DNA of 64,000 bases from Thauera chlorobenzoica (GCF_001922305.1 NZ_CP018839.1:1054001-1118000), one strand, 5' to 3'. Numbered from the stretch's first letter, positions 31,991 to 41,423 are shown. The notes: a model not told the origin generated them from the letters alone. Translations and numbers: made by a program.

Positions 31991-32377
31991 ATGCGGATTC
32001 TTCATACGATGCTGCGCGTCGGCGAGCTGGAGCGTTCCCTCGCCTTCTATACCGAAGTGTTGGGCATGCGCCTGCTGCGTCGCCAGGACTATCCAGACGG
32101 CAAGTTCACGCTGGCTTTCGTCGGCTACCAGGACGAGGAGGAAGGCGCGGTGCTCGAGCTGACGTACAACTGGGGGGTGGATGCTTATGAGCCGGGCAAC
32201 GCCTATGGCCATATCGCGCTCGAAGTGCCCGACGCGAAGAAGGCCTGCGACGAGATCCGTGCCCGTGGCGGCAAGGTGGTGCGCGAGGCCGGGCCGATGA
32301 AGCATGGTTCGACCGTGATCGCTTTCGTCGAAGACCCCGATGGCTACAAGGTGGAGCTGATCGAGCGCCGCCTCTGA
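31991..32377 (+). CDS. gloA: Lactoylglutathione lyase (glyoxalase I)
   Basis: Isomerises the methylglyoxal-glutathione hemithioacetal to S-lactoylglutathione; 128 residues, full length for the bacterial form. Metal ligands: His5 in [11 protein letters not shown], a Glu in [11 protein letters not shown], a His in AYGHIALEV and the C-terminal Glu in [11 protein letters not shown]. The four ligands match the nickel-type E. coli enzyme. A Shine-Dalgarno AAGGAAA precedes the ATG at 31991. Confidence 0.96.
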   Translation: MRILHTMLRVGELERSLAFYTEVLGMRLLRRQDYPDGKFTLAFVGYQDEEEGAVLELTYNWGVDAYEPGNAYGHIALEVPDAKKACDEIRARGGKVVREAGPMKHGSTVIAFVEDPDGYKVELIERRL

Positions 32378-32401
32378 GGCCCGGTCCCCGCTGCCCTGCT
32401 G

Positions 32402-33478
32402 TCACATCGGCGTGGCGGTCTCCGGCACGGCCCCGCTCCGTGCCGGGGGGTCGCGAAAGCGCGCGTGGATCGCGAGTACGTCGCTCCAGCGGTGCAGGAA
32501 GGCGTCCACGCAGCGGGGGTCGAAGTGGCTGCCGCGGCCGGTGCGCAGGAGCGCGACGGCGCGGGAAAACCGCCATGCCGGTTTGTACGGGCGTACCGAG
32601 GTGAGCGCATCGAAGACGTCGGCCACTGCGACGATCCGCCCGGCGAGCGGAATCGCCTCGCCGGCGAGCCCTTGCGGGTAGCCGCTGCCGTCGAGCTTTT
32701 CGTGGTGCGACAAGGCAATGGTGGCCCCCAGGCGCAGAATGCTGGAGGAGGAGTCCTTCAGGATGTCGTAGCCGATGCGCGGATGACGCTGCATGACGGC
32801 GAATTCATCCGCGCTGAGCTTGCCGGCCTTGAGCAGGATGTCATCCGGGATGCCGAGCTTGCCGACGTCGTGCATCGGCGCGGCCATCAGGATGGCTTCG
32901 GCGAACTCTTCGGGGTAGCCCAGTGCGCGCGCGATCAGTGCCGAGTAGTGCGACATGCGCTGGATGTGGGCGCCGGTTTCGGGGTCGCGGAATTCGGCTG
33001 CACGCGCCAGCCGGGTGATCGTTTCACGCTCGCGCTCGAGGATTGCGGCGGTGGCGCGGCGGACTTCGGCCGCCAGGCTGGCTGCACGCTGGCGGGTTGC
33101 GAGGTGGGCGTCGCGCAGCTTCAGCATGTTGCGCACCCGCGGCTCGAATTCGTGGGTGTCGAAGGGTTTGGTCAGGAAATCGTTGGCGCCGTACTCGAGC
33201 GCCTCGTAGCGCACCCGGCGGTCGTCGCTGGCGGTCACCATCAGGATCGGCAGGTCGTCGCGGTCGCGGCGGGCACGGAGCTGGCGGATGAATTCCAGGC
33301 CATCCATGCCGGGCATCCTGTAATCCACGATGACCAGGTCGGGATCGCTGGTGTCGCACCAGGCCAGCCCCTCGAGAGCGCTGTCGAACGGCACCGGAAT
33401 GGCACCCGGCAGCCGGCCGATGAGCTTGGTCATCAGCGTGAGGTTGAGCGGCGTGTCATCGACAATGACGACGTTCAT
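32402..33478 (-). CDS. HD-GYP response regulator (c-di-GMP phosphodiesterase)
   Basis: A 358-residue two-domain protein. The N-terminal receiver has DD (residues 7-8), the phospho-acceptor Asp52 in VIVDYRMPGMDG and Lys in FLTKPF. A coiled linker leads to the HD-GYP domain: MHDVGKLGIPDDILLKAGKL (HD) and HHEKLDGSGYPQGLAGEAIPLAGRIVAVADVFDALTS (HHExxDGxGYP). This fold hydrolyses cyclic di-GMP to GMP. No partner kinase is adjacent, so the input signal is unknown. It is convergent with gloA. Confidence 0.93.
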   Translation of the reverse strand: MNVVIVDDTPLNLTLMTKLIGRLPGAIPVPFDSALEGLAWCDTSDPDLVIVDYRMPGMDGLEFIRQLRARRDRDDLPILMVTASDDRRVRYEALEYGANDFLTKPFDTHEFEPRVRNMLKLRDAHLATRQRAASLAAEVRRATAAILERERETITRLARAAEFRDPETGAHIQRMSHYSALIARALGYPEEFAEAILMAAPMHDVGKLGIPDDILLKAGKLSADEFAVMQRHPRIGYDILKDSSSSILRLGATIALSHHEKLDGSGYPQGLAGEAIPLAGRIVAVADVFDALTSVRPYKPAWRFSRAVALLRTGRGSHFDPRCVDAFLHRWSDVLAIHARFRDPPARSGAVPETATPM

Positions 33479-33559
33479 CTGCTGGCCGGGCGGGATCGGA
33501 ACGTTGCCATGGTCGCCACGGCGGATGCCCGGGGCGAGGAAATAAGTCGCAGGCCGGAA

Positions 33560-33585
33560 AAGAAAAACGGCGCCGTCTTGCGCCG
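33560..33585 (-). terminator. Terminator of the nitronate-monooxygenase-like gene
   Basis: Read on the minus strand: CGGCGC (complement of 33580-33585) pairs with GCGCCG (complement of 33568-33573), then TTTTTCTTTT. It lies 12 bases after the stop of the gene ending at 33597. Confidence 0.78.
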
Positions 33586-33596
33586 CCGCGGGGTGC

Positions 33597-34841
33597 TCAG
33601 TCGGGCAGTGCGACCTTGTTGTCGGTGCTGAACTGGTAATCGCGGAAGACGTGCTCGGCGCTCAGGATGCGGTAGTCGCCGTTGTCGTCGCGACGTGAAG
33701 TGTCCTTCAGGCGGTAGGTGTAATGGCCGCAGGTCCAGCAGTCGAAGTTGCGCATGTGGGTGCACAGGCAGGTTTTGTCCCGCACCTTGATTTTCTTTGC
33801 ATCCGGGTGCGCCGCCACTTCGCGGTTGTAGGCGTCGATGTACTGGCAGTTGCCGTGTGAGTCGAGCAGGTAGCCGTAGGCCTCGCAGTTGGGGCGGATT
33901 CCGCTGCCGATCGCCGGGCTGCTCTTGAGCATCCGCATCGGATAGCCGGTGGGGGAGATCTGGTTGACCTCGATCTCGCTTTCGCTGGCCTTGAAATAGT
34001 GCTGCTTGACGTCGTCGGGCAGGCCGCATTCCCGGGTGACGGTGAAACGCGTCGCCACCTGCACCGCAGCGGCGCCGGCCTCGAGGAAAGCGACCGCATC
34101 GGTCCCGGTGAAGATGCCGCCGGCCGGAATCAGCGGGATGTCGAGCTGCTGTTCGCGCATCCAGTCGCGGATCTCGGCGACGATGGTGGCCAGGTCGTAC
34201 TGCGCCCAGTCCATGCCGAAACCGAGATGGCCGCCGGCAAGCGGACCTTCGATCACCACGTAGTCGGGCAGGCGGCCGGTGCGCGCGCTTTTCTTCAGGA
34301 ACAGCTGCAACGCGCGCAGCGAGGAGACGATGATGCCGAGCTTGACGTCATGGAAGCGGGGATGGTCCTCGATCAGCGCGAACGAGCCGAGGTGCAGGCC
34401 GGCCGCCAGGGTGATGCCGTCGATACCGTGGTCCATCGCGGTCCGCAGGCGTACCCGGAGGGTGTCCCGCGGACTGTTCATCGTCAGCTTTTCCATGCAG
34501 TTGATGAACACCAGGCCCGATCCACGCTTGGCTTCCATCGTGCGCCCGACATGGGTCGCGGTGGCCTCGGCGATCAGGCCGAGGTCGAACTGCACCACCG
34601 ATTTGTCGGTGTTGGCAACGTTGAACTTGTACTGCTGGAGCTTGTTCTTGACGTACTTGGTGTTGTAGCGGCGGTCCGAAACCGTGGGCAGCATCGCGTC
34701 GGAGATGTGGCCGACCCCGCCCAGGCGGGCGGTTGCCAGGGCAAGATCGGCGGTCGAGATGTCGACTCCCATCCCCCCTACCATGATCGGTACCAGTTCC
34801 TGCGAGCCCAGTCGCAGGCGAAAATCATCCACGCGCTTCAT
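33597..34841 (-). CDS. Nitronate monooxygenase-like flavoprotein
   Basis: A 414-residue FMN-dependent enzyme of the 2-nitropropane dioxygenase/nitronate monooxygenase family. TIM-barrel marks: PIMVGGMGVDISTADLALATARLGGVGHIS, the GPLAGGHLGFGMDW glycine-rich loop and the phosphate-binding PAGGIFTGTDAVAFLEAGAAAVQVATRF. The C-terminal extension (about the last 100 residues) is cysteine rich, with NCEAYG, HGNCQYI and a CLC-THMRNFD-CWTC cluster not found in the short fungal-type enzymes. The physiological substrate is unknown; enoyl reductase-like or nitroalkane roles are both possible. Confidence 0.82.
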   Translation of the reverse strand: MKRVDDFRLRLGSQELVPIMVGGMGVDISTADLALATARLGGVGHISDAMLPTVSDRRYNTKYVKNKLQQYKFNVANTDKSVVQFDLGLIAEATATHVGRTMEAKRGSGLVFINCMEKLTMNSPRDTLRVRLRTAMDHGIDGITLAAGLHLGSFALIEDHPRFHDVKLGIIVSSLRALQLFLKKSARTGRLPDYVVIEGPLAGGHLGFGMDWAQYDLATIVAEIRDWMREQQLDIPLIPAGGIFTGTDAVAFLEAGAAAVQVATRFTVTRECGLPDDVKQHYFKASESEIEVNQISPTGYPMRMLKSSPAIGSGIRPNCEAYGYLLDSHGNCQYIDAYNREVAAHPDAKKIKVRDKTCLCTHMRNFDCWTCGHYTYRLKDTSRRDDNGDYRILSAEHVFRDYQFSTDNKVALPD

Positions 34842-35064
34842 CGATTCAGTGTCCGTTGTATCGGCAGTCCGACATTATCACCCGAGTAAGGGCTGCGGCC
34901 CAGCCCCGCAGCAGCCCCGCAGCACATCGGGCACGTTCAGCGTGGCATTGGCCCCGCTTGCGGGCGCCCCTGGCGGGGCTGTCGGGACGCTGGCGCGAGT
35001 GCTTTCAACCCCGTCGGCGAGAACATTGCTTACAACTGGGCCGGTACTGCGCGCCGCATAAGTG

Positions 35065-35093
35065 TTGAATGCCAGCGCATGCCTGCGTACCAT
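35065..35093 (+). promoter_or_regulatory. Promoter of the permuted tmRNA gene
   Basis: TTGAAT (35065-35070), a 17-bp spacer, then TACCAT (35088-35093). The predicted start near 35100 fits the expected 5' side of the acceptor piece. Four of six bases match the -10 consensus. Confidence 0.55.
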
Positions 35094-35099
35094 AGCCCC

Positions 35100-35375
35100 C
35101 ATGGTTGTAATCCCGGCAATCTGGAGGCGTTCTGGACAGGGGTTCGATTCCCCTCACCTCCACCCAAGCGCATTCGGGAGTGTGTTTGGGTGGGGGTGTA
35201 CCGGTTTCGACAGGGCGGGCAAAAGTGAGCAGGCAACCCGAGAGGCGACGGACGTAATCCGCGCAAAACCATAAACGCCAACGATGAGCGTTTCGCACTG
35301 GCCGCTTAAGGCCTATGCCGAGGCTGCTTGAGCCTTGTTACCAAAGAAAAGCCGGTGGGGACTTCGGTCCCCATC
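35100..35375 (+). ncRNA. ssrA: Transfer-messenger RNA, circularly permuted two-piece form
   Basis: Rescues stalled ribosomes by adding a degradation tag. The order is permuted. The acceptor piece comes first, with T-arm AGGGG-TTCGATT-CCCCT and the 3' acceptor strand CACCTCC (35155-35161). The 5' acceptor strand GGGGGTG (35192-35198) begins the coding piece, followed by TACCGGTTTCGACAG, the hallmark tmRNA 5' sequence. The tag frame is at 35277-35306 with TAA at 35307-35309, encoding ANDERFALAA, the betaproteobacterial tag. A UUCG hairpin (35356-35373) probably marks the 3' end of the coding piece. No second tRNA-like 3' half occurs downstream, which rules out the ordinary one-piece form. The outer ends are estimated. 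Confidence 0.9.
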
Positions 35376-35476
35376 GTCACGTCTACGTCACGTTTCCGCG
35401 CCCTGGCGGCGCGGCGGGGGGCGGTGTTGTGTGACAATCGGGCAGTCGCCCGTCACCGGCCCGCGCCGCCCGCCCC

Positions 35477-36565
35477 ATGCCCATACGCCGCCCCTTCGTC
35501 ATCGTCGTCAGCCTGATCGGCCTCGCACTGCTGGCGGGCTATGCCTGGCATGCGAGCCGCGACGCCGGGGGCGTGCCGCAGCCCGATTCGGATGTAGTGG
35601 CGCCGGTCGCCGTCGAGACGCACGCGGTGCGGGCGCTGGCGCTGGCCGACGACGTCAGCGCGGTCGGCTCGCTGGTGTCCAACGAATCGGTGGTGCTGCG
35701 TCCCGAGGTGGCCGGGCGGATCGCCGCGATCGGCTTTCGCGATGGCCGCGCGGTGCGCCGCGGGGAGGTGCTGGTCGAGCTGGATGCGGCGGTGCAGCGT
35801 GCCGAGCTGCAGCAGGCGCGCGCCGACCTGACCCTGGCCGGATCCAACTTCGACCGTACCCGGGATCTGTTCGCACGCAAGTTCGTCAGCCAGAGCAGCC
35901 TCGACAGCGCCCGTGCCCAGCTCGAGGTGGCGCGTGCCGGCGTCGCGCTGGCGCAGGCGCGGCTGGCGCGCATGCAGATCCGTGCGCCCTTCGACGGTGT
36001 GGTCGGTATCCGCAGCGTGAGTCCGGGCGACTTCGTCAAGGATGGCGATGCGCTGGTCAACGTCGAGGACATCGCCACCCTGAAAGTCGATTTCCGCCTG
36101 CCCGAGCAGTATCTGGACCGGGTGCGGGCGGGGCAGACGCTGTCGCTCGTCAGCGACGCGCTGCCGGGGGAGCGCTTCGCCGCCACTGTCGATGCGGTCG
36201 ATCCGCTGGTCGATGCCCAGGGACGGGCGCTGCGCCTGCGCGCCCGGCTGGAAAATCCGGGGATGCGGCTGCGTCCGGGGGGCTTCGTGCGCGTGCGCTT
36301 GATCCTGGCCGAGCGCGGCGACGTGGTGATGGTGCCCGAGGCGGCCCTGGTGCCGGCGCCCGGCAACGTGCAGTTCGTCTACCGGGTCGAGGAGGGCAAG
36401 GCGCAGCGGGTGGTGGTCGGCACCGGCGTGCGCCGCGAGGCGATGGTCGAAATCGTCGACGGCCTGCAGGCGGGCGACCAGGTGGTGACCGCGGGACAGC
36501 TGAAACTGCGCGACGGCGCCCCGGTGCAGGTGATCGCCGGCGGCAGCGCGGCGCCGGCGGACTGA
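35477..36565 (+). CDS. RND efflux periplasmic adaptor (MFP)
   Basis: The membrane fusion protein of a tripartite RND pump; 362 residues. An N-terminal signal/anchor (RRPFVIVVSLIGLALLAGYAW) is followed by the lipoyl/hairpin region (LRPEVAGRIAAIGFRDGRAVRRGEVLVELDAA) with an internal alpha hairpin (ELQQARADLTLAGSNFDRT...). The second lipoyl half is IRAPFDGVVGIRSVSPGDFV, and a beta-barrel domain follows. It is immediately upstream of the RND pump gene, 10 bases apart. No outer-membrane channel gene is present, so it probably shares one encoded elsewhere. Confidence 0.92.
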   Translation: MPIRRPFVIVVSLIGLALLAGYAWHASRDAGGVPQPDSDVVAPVAVETHAVRALALADDVSAVGSLVSNESVVLRPEVAGRIAAIGFRDGRAVRRGEVLVELDAAVQRAELQQARADLTLAGSNFDRTRDLFARKFVSQSSLDSARAQLEVARAGVALAQARLARMQIRAPFDGVVGIRSVSPGDFVKDGDALVNVEDIATLKVDFRLPEQYLDRVRAGQTLSLVSDALPGERFAATVDAVDPLVDAQGRALRLRARLENPGMRLRPGGFVRVRLILAERGDVVMVPEAALVPAPGNVQFVYRVEEGKAQRVVVGTGVRREAMVEIVDGLQAGDQVVTAGQLKLRDGAPVQVIAGGSAAPAD

Positions 36566-36575
36566 GAGGCGGGCG

Positions 36576-39500
36576 ATGGTTGTCTCCGAGATCTGCATCC
36601 GCCGCCCGGTGTTCGCCACCGTGCTCTCCCTGCTGGTGCTGCTGGTCGGGCTGATGTCGTATTCGCGCCTTGCCGTGCGCGAGTACCCCAACATCGACGA
36701 GCCGGTGGTTACCGTCGACACCACCTACCGCGGCGCCAGCGCCGAGATCGTCGAGTCCCAGGTGACGAAGCCGCTGGAGGACTCGCTTGCCGGGATCGAG
36801 GGGGTGGACGTGCTGTCCTCGATCAGCCGCCAGGAGCGGAGCCAGATCACCGTGCGCTTCCGCGTCGAGCGCGCCGCCGACAGTGCCGCCGCCGACGTGC
36901 GCGACCGCGTCTCGCGGGTGCGCCGACGCCTGCCCGACGACATCGACGAGCCGGTGATCGCCAAGGTCGAGGCCGACGCCAATCCGATCATCTGGGTGGC
37001 GTTCTCGTCCGACCGCCACTCGGCGCTGGAGATGAGCGACTTCGCCAGCCGCATCATCAAGCCGCGCCTGCAGACCCTGCCCGGTGCGGCCGACGCCCGC
37101 GTGTACGGCGAACGCCGCTACGCGATGCGGATCTGGCTCGACCGCGAGCGCCTGGCCGCGTTCGGCCTCACCGTGCAGGACGTCGAGGACGCCATCCGGC
37201 GCCAGAACGTGGAACTCCCGGCTGGGCGCATCGAGAGCCGTGAACGCGAGTTCGCCGTCGTCGCGCAGACCGATCTGGCCGAGCCGGCCCAGTTCGCCGC
37301 CGTCGTCGTGCGCCCGCCGGCCACGCCCGACGCCTATACGGTGCGCATCGGCGATGTCGGCCGGGTGGAGCTGGCGCCCGAGAGCGAGCGCACTTCGGTG
37401 CGCTTCCTGGGGCGGCCGTCGATCTCGATCGGCCTGATCAAGCAGGCCATCGCCAACCCGCTCGATCTCAAGCGCGGCCTGGTCGAGATGCTGCCGCGGC
37501 TCGAGGCCGAACTGCCGGCCGGAATGTCGATGACGATCGCCAACGACACCACGGTGTTCATCGAGCGCTCGATCGAGGCGGTGTTCACCACGATCTGGGA
37601 GGCGGTGCTGCTGGTCGCCGCGGTGTGCTTCTTCTTCCTGCGCAACTGGCGGGCGATGCTGGTGCCGCTGGTGACGATCCCGGTGTCGCTGGTGGGGGCG
37701 TTCACGCTGATGCTCGCCTTCGGCTTCTCGATCAACACCCTGACCCTGCTCGCCCTGGTGCTGGCGATCGGCCTCGTCGTCGACGACGCGATCGTGGTCC
37801 TGGAGAACATCTACCGCCACATCGAGGACGGCATGGCCCCGCTCGCCGCAGCCTTCCGCGGGGCGAAGGAGATCGGCTTCGCGATCGTGGCGATGACGAT
37901 CACGCTCGCCGCGGTGTATGCCCCGGTGGCGTTCATGAGCGGGCGCACCGGCAAGCTGTTTACCGAGTTCGCGCTCACCCTGGCCGGTGCGGTGCTGGTG
38001 TCGGGCTTCGTCGCGCTCACCCTGTCGCCGATGATGTGCGCCCGGCTGCTGCGCCATGAGCGGCGCCATGGTGCGGTGTATAACGCCATCGAAGGCTTTC
38101 TCGGGGCGCTGACCGCGGGCTACCGCCGGACGCTGGCGGCGGCGCTGGCGCGGCGCGGAGTGGTGATGCTGGTGTTCGCGGTGGTGGCCGGCAGCGCGGT
38201 GGTGCTGCTCGGGCAGCTGAAGACCGAGCTCGCACCGCAGGAGGACCGCGGCCGCGTGATCGGGATCTTCTCCGGCCCGGAAGGCGCTTCCCTTGAGTAC
38301 ATGGCGCGTTACGCGCGCGAGATCGAGGACGTCTATGCCGGGTTGCCCGAAGTCGACCGCTACCTGGTGATCGCCGGCAACCCGACCGTGTCCCAGGGCA
38401 TCTCCTTCGTCGGCTTCACCGACTGGGCCGAGCGCACACGCTCGGCGGCGCAGATCGGCGCCGAGCTGCAGCCGAAACTGCGCGCCATCCCCGGCGTCAA
38501 TGCGTTCCCGGTGCAGCCCGCCTCGTTCGGCCAGAGTCCGCGCTCGCGCCCGGTCGGCTTCGTGGTTTCGACTTCGGAGAGTTACGACGAACTCGCCCGC
38601 GTCGCCGACGCCCTGCTCGAGGCGATGCGCGCCAACCCCGGCTTCGTGTCGCCCGACACCGACCTCAAGCTGACCCTCCCCGAGCTCGCGGTGGACGTCG
38701 ACCGCGACCGCGCCGCCGACCTCGGGGTCGCGGTCGATGTGATCGGGCGCACCCTGGAGACCATGCTCGGCGGCCGCCCGGTCACCCGCTTCAAGCGCGA
38801 TGCCGAGCAGTACGACGTGATCGTGCAGGTCGAGGCCGGCAGCCGCGCCGACCCGCGCGATATCCGCGACCTCTTCGTGCGCGCCCGCGACGGCGGGATG
38901 GTGCCGCTGTCGAGCGTGGTGGCGGTGAGCGAGCGGGTGGCGCCGCGCGAGCTCAACCACTTCGGCCAGCGCCGCTCGGTGACGATCTCCGCCAACCTGG
39001 CGCCGGACTACGCCCTCGGCGAGGCGCTGCAGTGGCTGGAGGACACCGCCGCGCGCACCCTGCCGCCGGGCTACGGCACCGACTATGACGGCCAGTCGCG
39101 CGAGTTCAAGACCAGCTCGGCGAGCCTGGCACTGGTGTTCGTGCTCGCGCTCGCCTTCATCTACCTGGTGCTGGCGGCGCAGTTCGAGAGCTTCCGCGAT
39201 CCCTTCATCATCATGCTGACGGTGCCGCTGTCGATGGCCGGTGCGCTCGGCGCGCTGTGGCTTGCCGGCGGCACGCTCAACGTCTACAGCCAGATCGGGC
39301 TGGTGACCCTGGTCGGCCTGATCACCAAGCACGGCATCCTGATCGTCGAGTTCGCCAACCAGCTGCGCGGGCCGGGGCTGGAACGGGAGCGGACGGTCGA
39401 CGAGGCGGTGCTGGAGGCGGCGGTGCTGCGCCTGCGGCCGATCCTGATGACCACCGGAGCGATGGTGCTGGGGGCGATTCCGCTTGCGCTCGCCACCGGA

Positions 39501-39656
39501 GCCGGGGCCGAGAGCCGCCAGCAGATCGGCTGGGTGATCGTCGGCGGGCTGCTGATCGGCACCGTGTTCACCCTGTTCGTGGTGCCGACGGTGTACACGC
39601 TGCTGGCGCCGCGCGTGCGCGAGGCGGTGGCGGCGCCGGGGGGCGCTGCGGGCTGA
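36576..39656 (+). CDS. RND efflux inner-membrane transporter
   Basis: A 1026-residue proton-driven pump of the HAE-1/MexF type. It has an N-terminal first helix (CIRRPVFATVLSLLVLLVGLMSYSRLAVREYPNID), a large periplasmic loop, the helix 4 proton-relay stretch ALVLAIGLVVDDAIVVLENIYRH with the DD pair, and a repeated second half (ALVFVLALAFIYLVLAAQFESFRDPFIIMLTVPLSMAGALGAL; GLITKHGILIVEFANQLR). The C-terminal helices are complete. It probably exports drugs, solvents or aromatic acids; the specificity cannot be read from sequence. Confidence 0.94.
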   Translation: MVVSEICIRRPVFATVLSLLVLLVGLMSYSRLAVREYPNIDEPVVTVDTTYRGASAEIVESQVTKPLEDSLAGIEGVDVLSSISRQERSQITVRFRVERAADSAAADVRDRVSRVRRRLPDDIDEPVIAKVEADANPIIWVAFSSDRHSALEMSDFASRIIKPRLQTLPGAADARVYGERRYAMRIWLDRERLAAFGLTVQDVEDAIRRQNVELPAGRIESREREFAVVAQTDLAEPAQFAAVVVRPPATPDAYTVRIGDVGRVELAPESERTSVRFLGRPSISIGLIKQAIANPLDLKRGLVEMLPRLEAELPAGMSMTIANDTTVFIERSIEAVFTTIWEAVLLVAAVCFFFLRNWRAMLVPLVTIPVSLVGAFTLMLAFGFSINTLTLLALVLAIGLVVDDAIVVLENIYRHIEDGMAPLAAAFRGAKEIGFAIVAMTITLAAVYAPVAFMSGRTGKLFTEFALTLAGAVLVSGFVALTLSPMMCARLLRHERRHGAVYNAIEGFLGALTAGYRRTLAAALARRGVVMLVFAVVAGSAVVLLGQLKTELAPQEDRGRVIGIFSGPEGASLEYMARYAREIEDVYAGLPEVDRYLVIAGNPTVSQGISFVGFTDWAERTRSAAQIGAELQPKLRAIPGVNAFPVQPASFGQSPRSRPVGFVVSTSESYDELARVADALLEAMRANPGFVSPDTDLKLTLPELAVDVDRDRAADLGVAVDVIGRTLETMLGGRPVTRFKRDAEQYDVIVQVEAGSRADPRDIRDLFVRARDGGMVPLSSVVAVSERVAPRELNHFGQRRSVTISANLAPDYALGEALQWLEDTAARTLPPGYGTDYDGQSREFKTSSASLALVFVLALAFIYLVLAAQFESFRDPFIIMLTVPLSMAGALGALWLAGGTLNVYSQIGLVTLVGLITKHGILIVEFANQLRGPGLERERTVDEAVLEAAVLRLRPILMTTGAMVLGAIPLALATGAGAESRQQIGWVIVGGLLIGTVFTLFVVPTVYTLLAPRVREAVAAPGGAAG

Positions 39657-39701
39657 AACGCGGAGCGCGGGGACGGCTGTGCCCGCCGTGCCCGCCGAAT
39701 G

Positions 39702-40247
39702 TCATCCGAAGAGGTGGGGGAAGAGCCTGCGCTTGTCTTCCGTGCTGAGTCCTTCCATGCGCCGGATGTTGCGTTCGGGGATGGTGTCGATGTCGGGGTA
39801 ATGGGCGAGGACGTGCTCCAGGCTGTCCTCGCGCAGCAGATGCAGCAGCGGCCACGGCGAACGGTTGGTGAGGTTGCCCGGATCGTCGGGTGCGGTGTCG
39901 GCGAACTGGTAGCGGGGGTGGAAGCTCGCCACCTGCAGCTCGCCCTCCCAGCCGAACTGCTCGACCCAGAGGTCGACCGCGTCGAGGAAGTCGTTGTAGT
40001 CGGCGAAGTCCTCGAGCATGGCGGGGATCGCCAGCAGGGTGGTCTCGAGCTCGGCCGCCGGGGTGTCGGACAGGCGCTCGAGCTCGGCCTGCAGGTCGTT
40101 GAGCAGGGTTTCCTCGTCGGTGGCGTGGCTGACCGCGATGCGCACGCGCTTTTCCCGGCGCGGCTTGGCGGCGAAGGGGCAGAGGTCGAGGCCGATGACG
40201 ACTTCGTCCAGCCAGTGTTCGATGTCGGCGATGATCTGTTCGTCCAT
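39702..40247 (-). CDS. DUF1415 family protein
   Basis: A 181-residue cytoplasmic protein of the DUF1415 family, with the marks MDEQIIADIEHWLDEVVIGLDLCPFAAKP, TLLAIPAMLEDFADYNDFLDAVD and VASFHPRYQFADTAPDDPGNLTNRSPWPLLHLLRE. The ATG at 40247 is chosen because the upstream part of the frame lacks homology and overlaps miaA on the same strand. The function is unknown. Confidence 0.88.
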   Translation of the reverse strand: MDEQIIADIEHWLDEVVIGLDLCPFAAKPRREKRVRIAVSHATDEETLLNDLQAELERLSDTPAAELETTLLAIPAMLEDFADYNDFLDAVDLWVEQFGWEGELQVASFHPRYQFADTAPDDPGNLTNRSPWPLLHLLREDSLEHVLAHYPDIDTIPERNIRRMEGLSTEDKRRLFPHLFG

Positions 40248-40291
40248 GGGAGTCTCGGAAGGTGAGTGGGCGGAAGCGGGCGGGAGAAGGG

Positions 40292-41272
40292 TCAGGCGTC
40301 GAGCAGGCGGCGTGCGGCGTCGAGCACCGCGGCGGGCAGGTCGGGGCGCAGGCAGTCGAGTTCGATCAGACCCGGCCAGCGCTCGCGGAACTGGCGCTGC
40401 CAGGTGAGCTGGCGCTTGGCGAGCTGGCGGGTAGCGGCGATGCCCTTGAAGCGCAGCGTCTCGGCATCGATTGCGCCGTCGAGGCATTCCCAGGCCTGGC
40501 GGTAGCCGACGCAGCGCATCGACGGTAGCGTCGGCTCGAGGCGATATTTCGTCCGCAGCCGGCGCACTTCGTCGACGAAGCCGGCGGCGAGCATGGCGTC
40601 GAAGCGCGTGGCGATGCGGGCGTGGAGCACGGCGCGGTTCGAAGGCGCGAGTGCGATCGGCAGCAGCCGGCAGGGCAGGGGGGCGTCTTCGGCCTGGGCG
40701 TAGCTGGCGGCGAGCGGGCGGCCGGTGAGGCGCACGATCTCCAGGGCGCGCTGGATGCGCTGGGCGTCGGTGGGCGCGAGGCGGGCGGCGGCCGCGGGGT
40801 CGAGGGCGGCGAGCTCGGCGTGCAGTGCCGGCCAGCCATGCGCGGCCGCCGCTTCGTCGATCGCCCGGCGCAGGCTGGGGTCGGCCGGCGGCAGGTCGGA
40901 GAGCCCGTCGCGCAGCGCCTTGAAGTACAGCATCGTGCCGCCGGCGAGGAGCGGAATCCGCCCGCGTGCGCCGATCGCCCGCATCAGCGCGATGGCATCG
41001 TCACGAAAGCGCGCGGCGCCGTAGCTTTCTTCCGGCGAGATGAGGTCGATCAGGTGGTGCGGGCACGCCGCGCGCTCTTCCGCGCTCGGCTTGGCGGTGC
41101 CGATGTCCATGTCGCGATACACCAGCGCCGAATCGACGCTGACGATTTCCACCGGCAGATGCCGGGCGAGGGCGAGCGCGCTCGCGGTCTTGCCACTGGC
41201 GGTGGGGCCGAGCAGCAGCAGCGCGGGGGGAAGGTCGGAACGAGTGTCGGGGGGCACGCGGGCAGGGCGCAT
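40292..41272 (-). CDS. miaA: tRNA dimethylallyltransferase
   Basis: Adds the dimethylallyl group to A37 of tRNAs reading UNN codons; 326 residues. Walker A is [15 protein letters not shown], then [35 protein letters not shown] and the tRNA-contacting [22 protein letters not shown]. The C-terminal part (RYLEPTLPS-like, [23 protein letters not shown]) is complete. Upstream lies the gap with a DnaA box. Confidence 0.97.
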   Translation of the reverse strand: MRPARVPPDTRSDLPPALLLLGPTASGKTASALALARHLPVEIVSVDSALVYRDMDIGTAKPSAEERAACPHHLIDLISPEESYGAARFRDDAIALMRAIGARGRIPLLAGGTMLYFKALRDGLSDLPPADPSLRRAIDEAAAAHGWPALHAELAALDPAAAARLAPTDAQRIQRALEIVRLTGRPLAASYAQAEDAPLPCRLLPIALAPSNRAVLHARIATRFDAMLAAGFVDEVRRLRTKYRLEPTLPSMRCVGYRQAWECLDGAIDAETLRFKGIAATRQLAKRQLTWQRQFRERWPGLIELDCLRPDLPAAVLDAARRLLDA

Positions 41273-41423
41273 CGGGGCGCAAGGGACGGTGGCGGAAACT
41301 AGCAGAAAATCTGGAGCGGCTCAATTCGGGTCGCGGCAAGCGCGAGCGAAAGCGCCGTCCGGCGCGATTGCACAAAAATGCGGCAATGGCGGAATCCCCT
41401 GGCGGGGCAAAGGCTTGTGCGGT

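Noticed and set aside
35100..35166. An ordinary tRNA gene ending in CACCTCC
   Set aside because: There is a T-arm but no D-arm or anticodon arm upstream; the partner strand is the tmRNA 5' end at 35192, so it is the acceptor piece of a permuted tmRNA.
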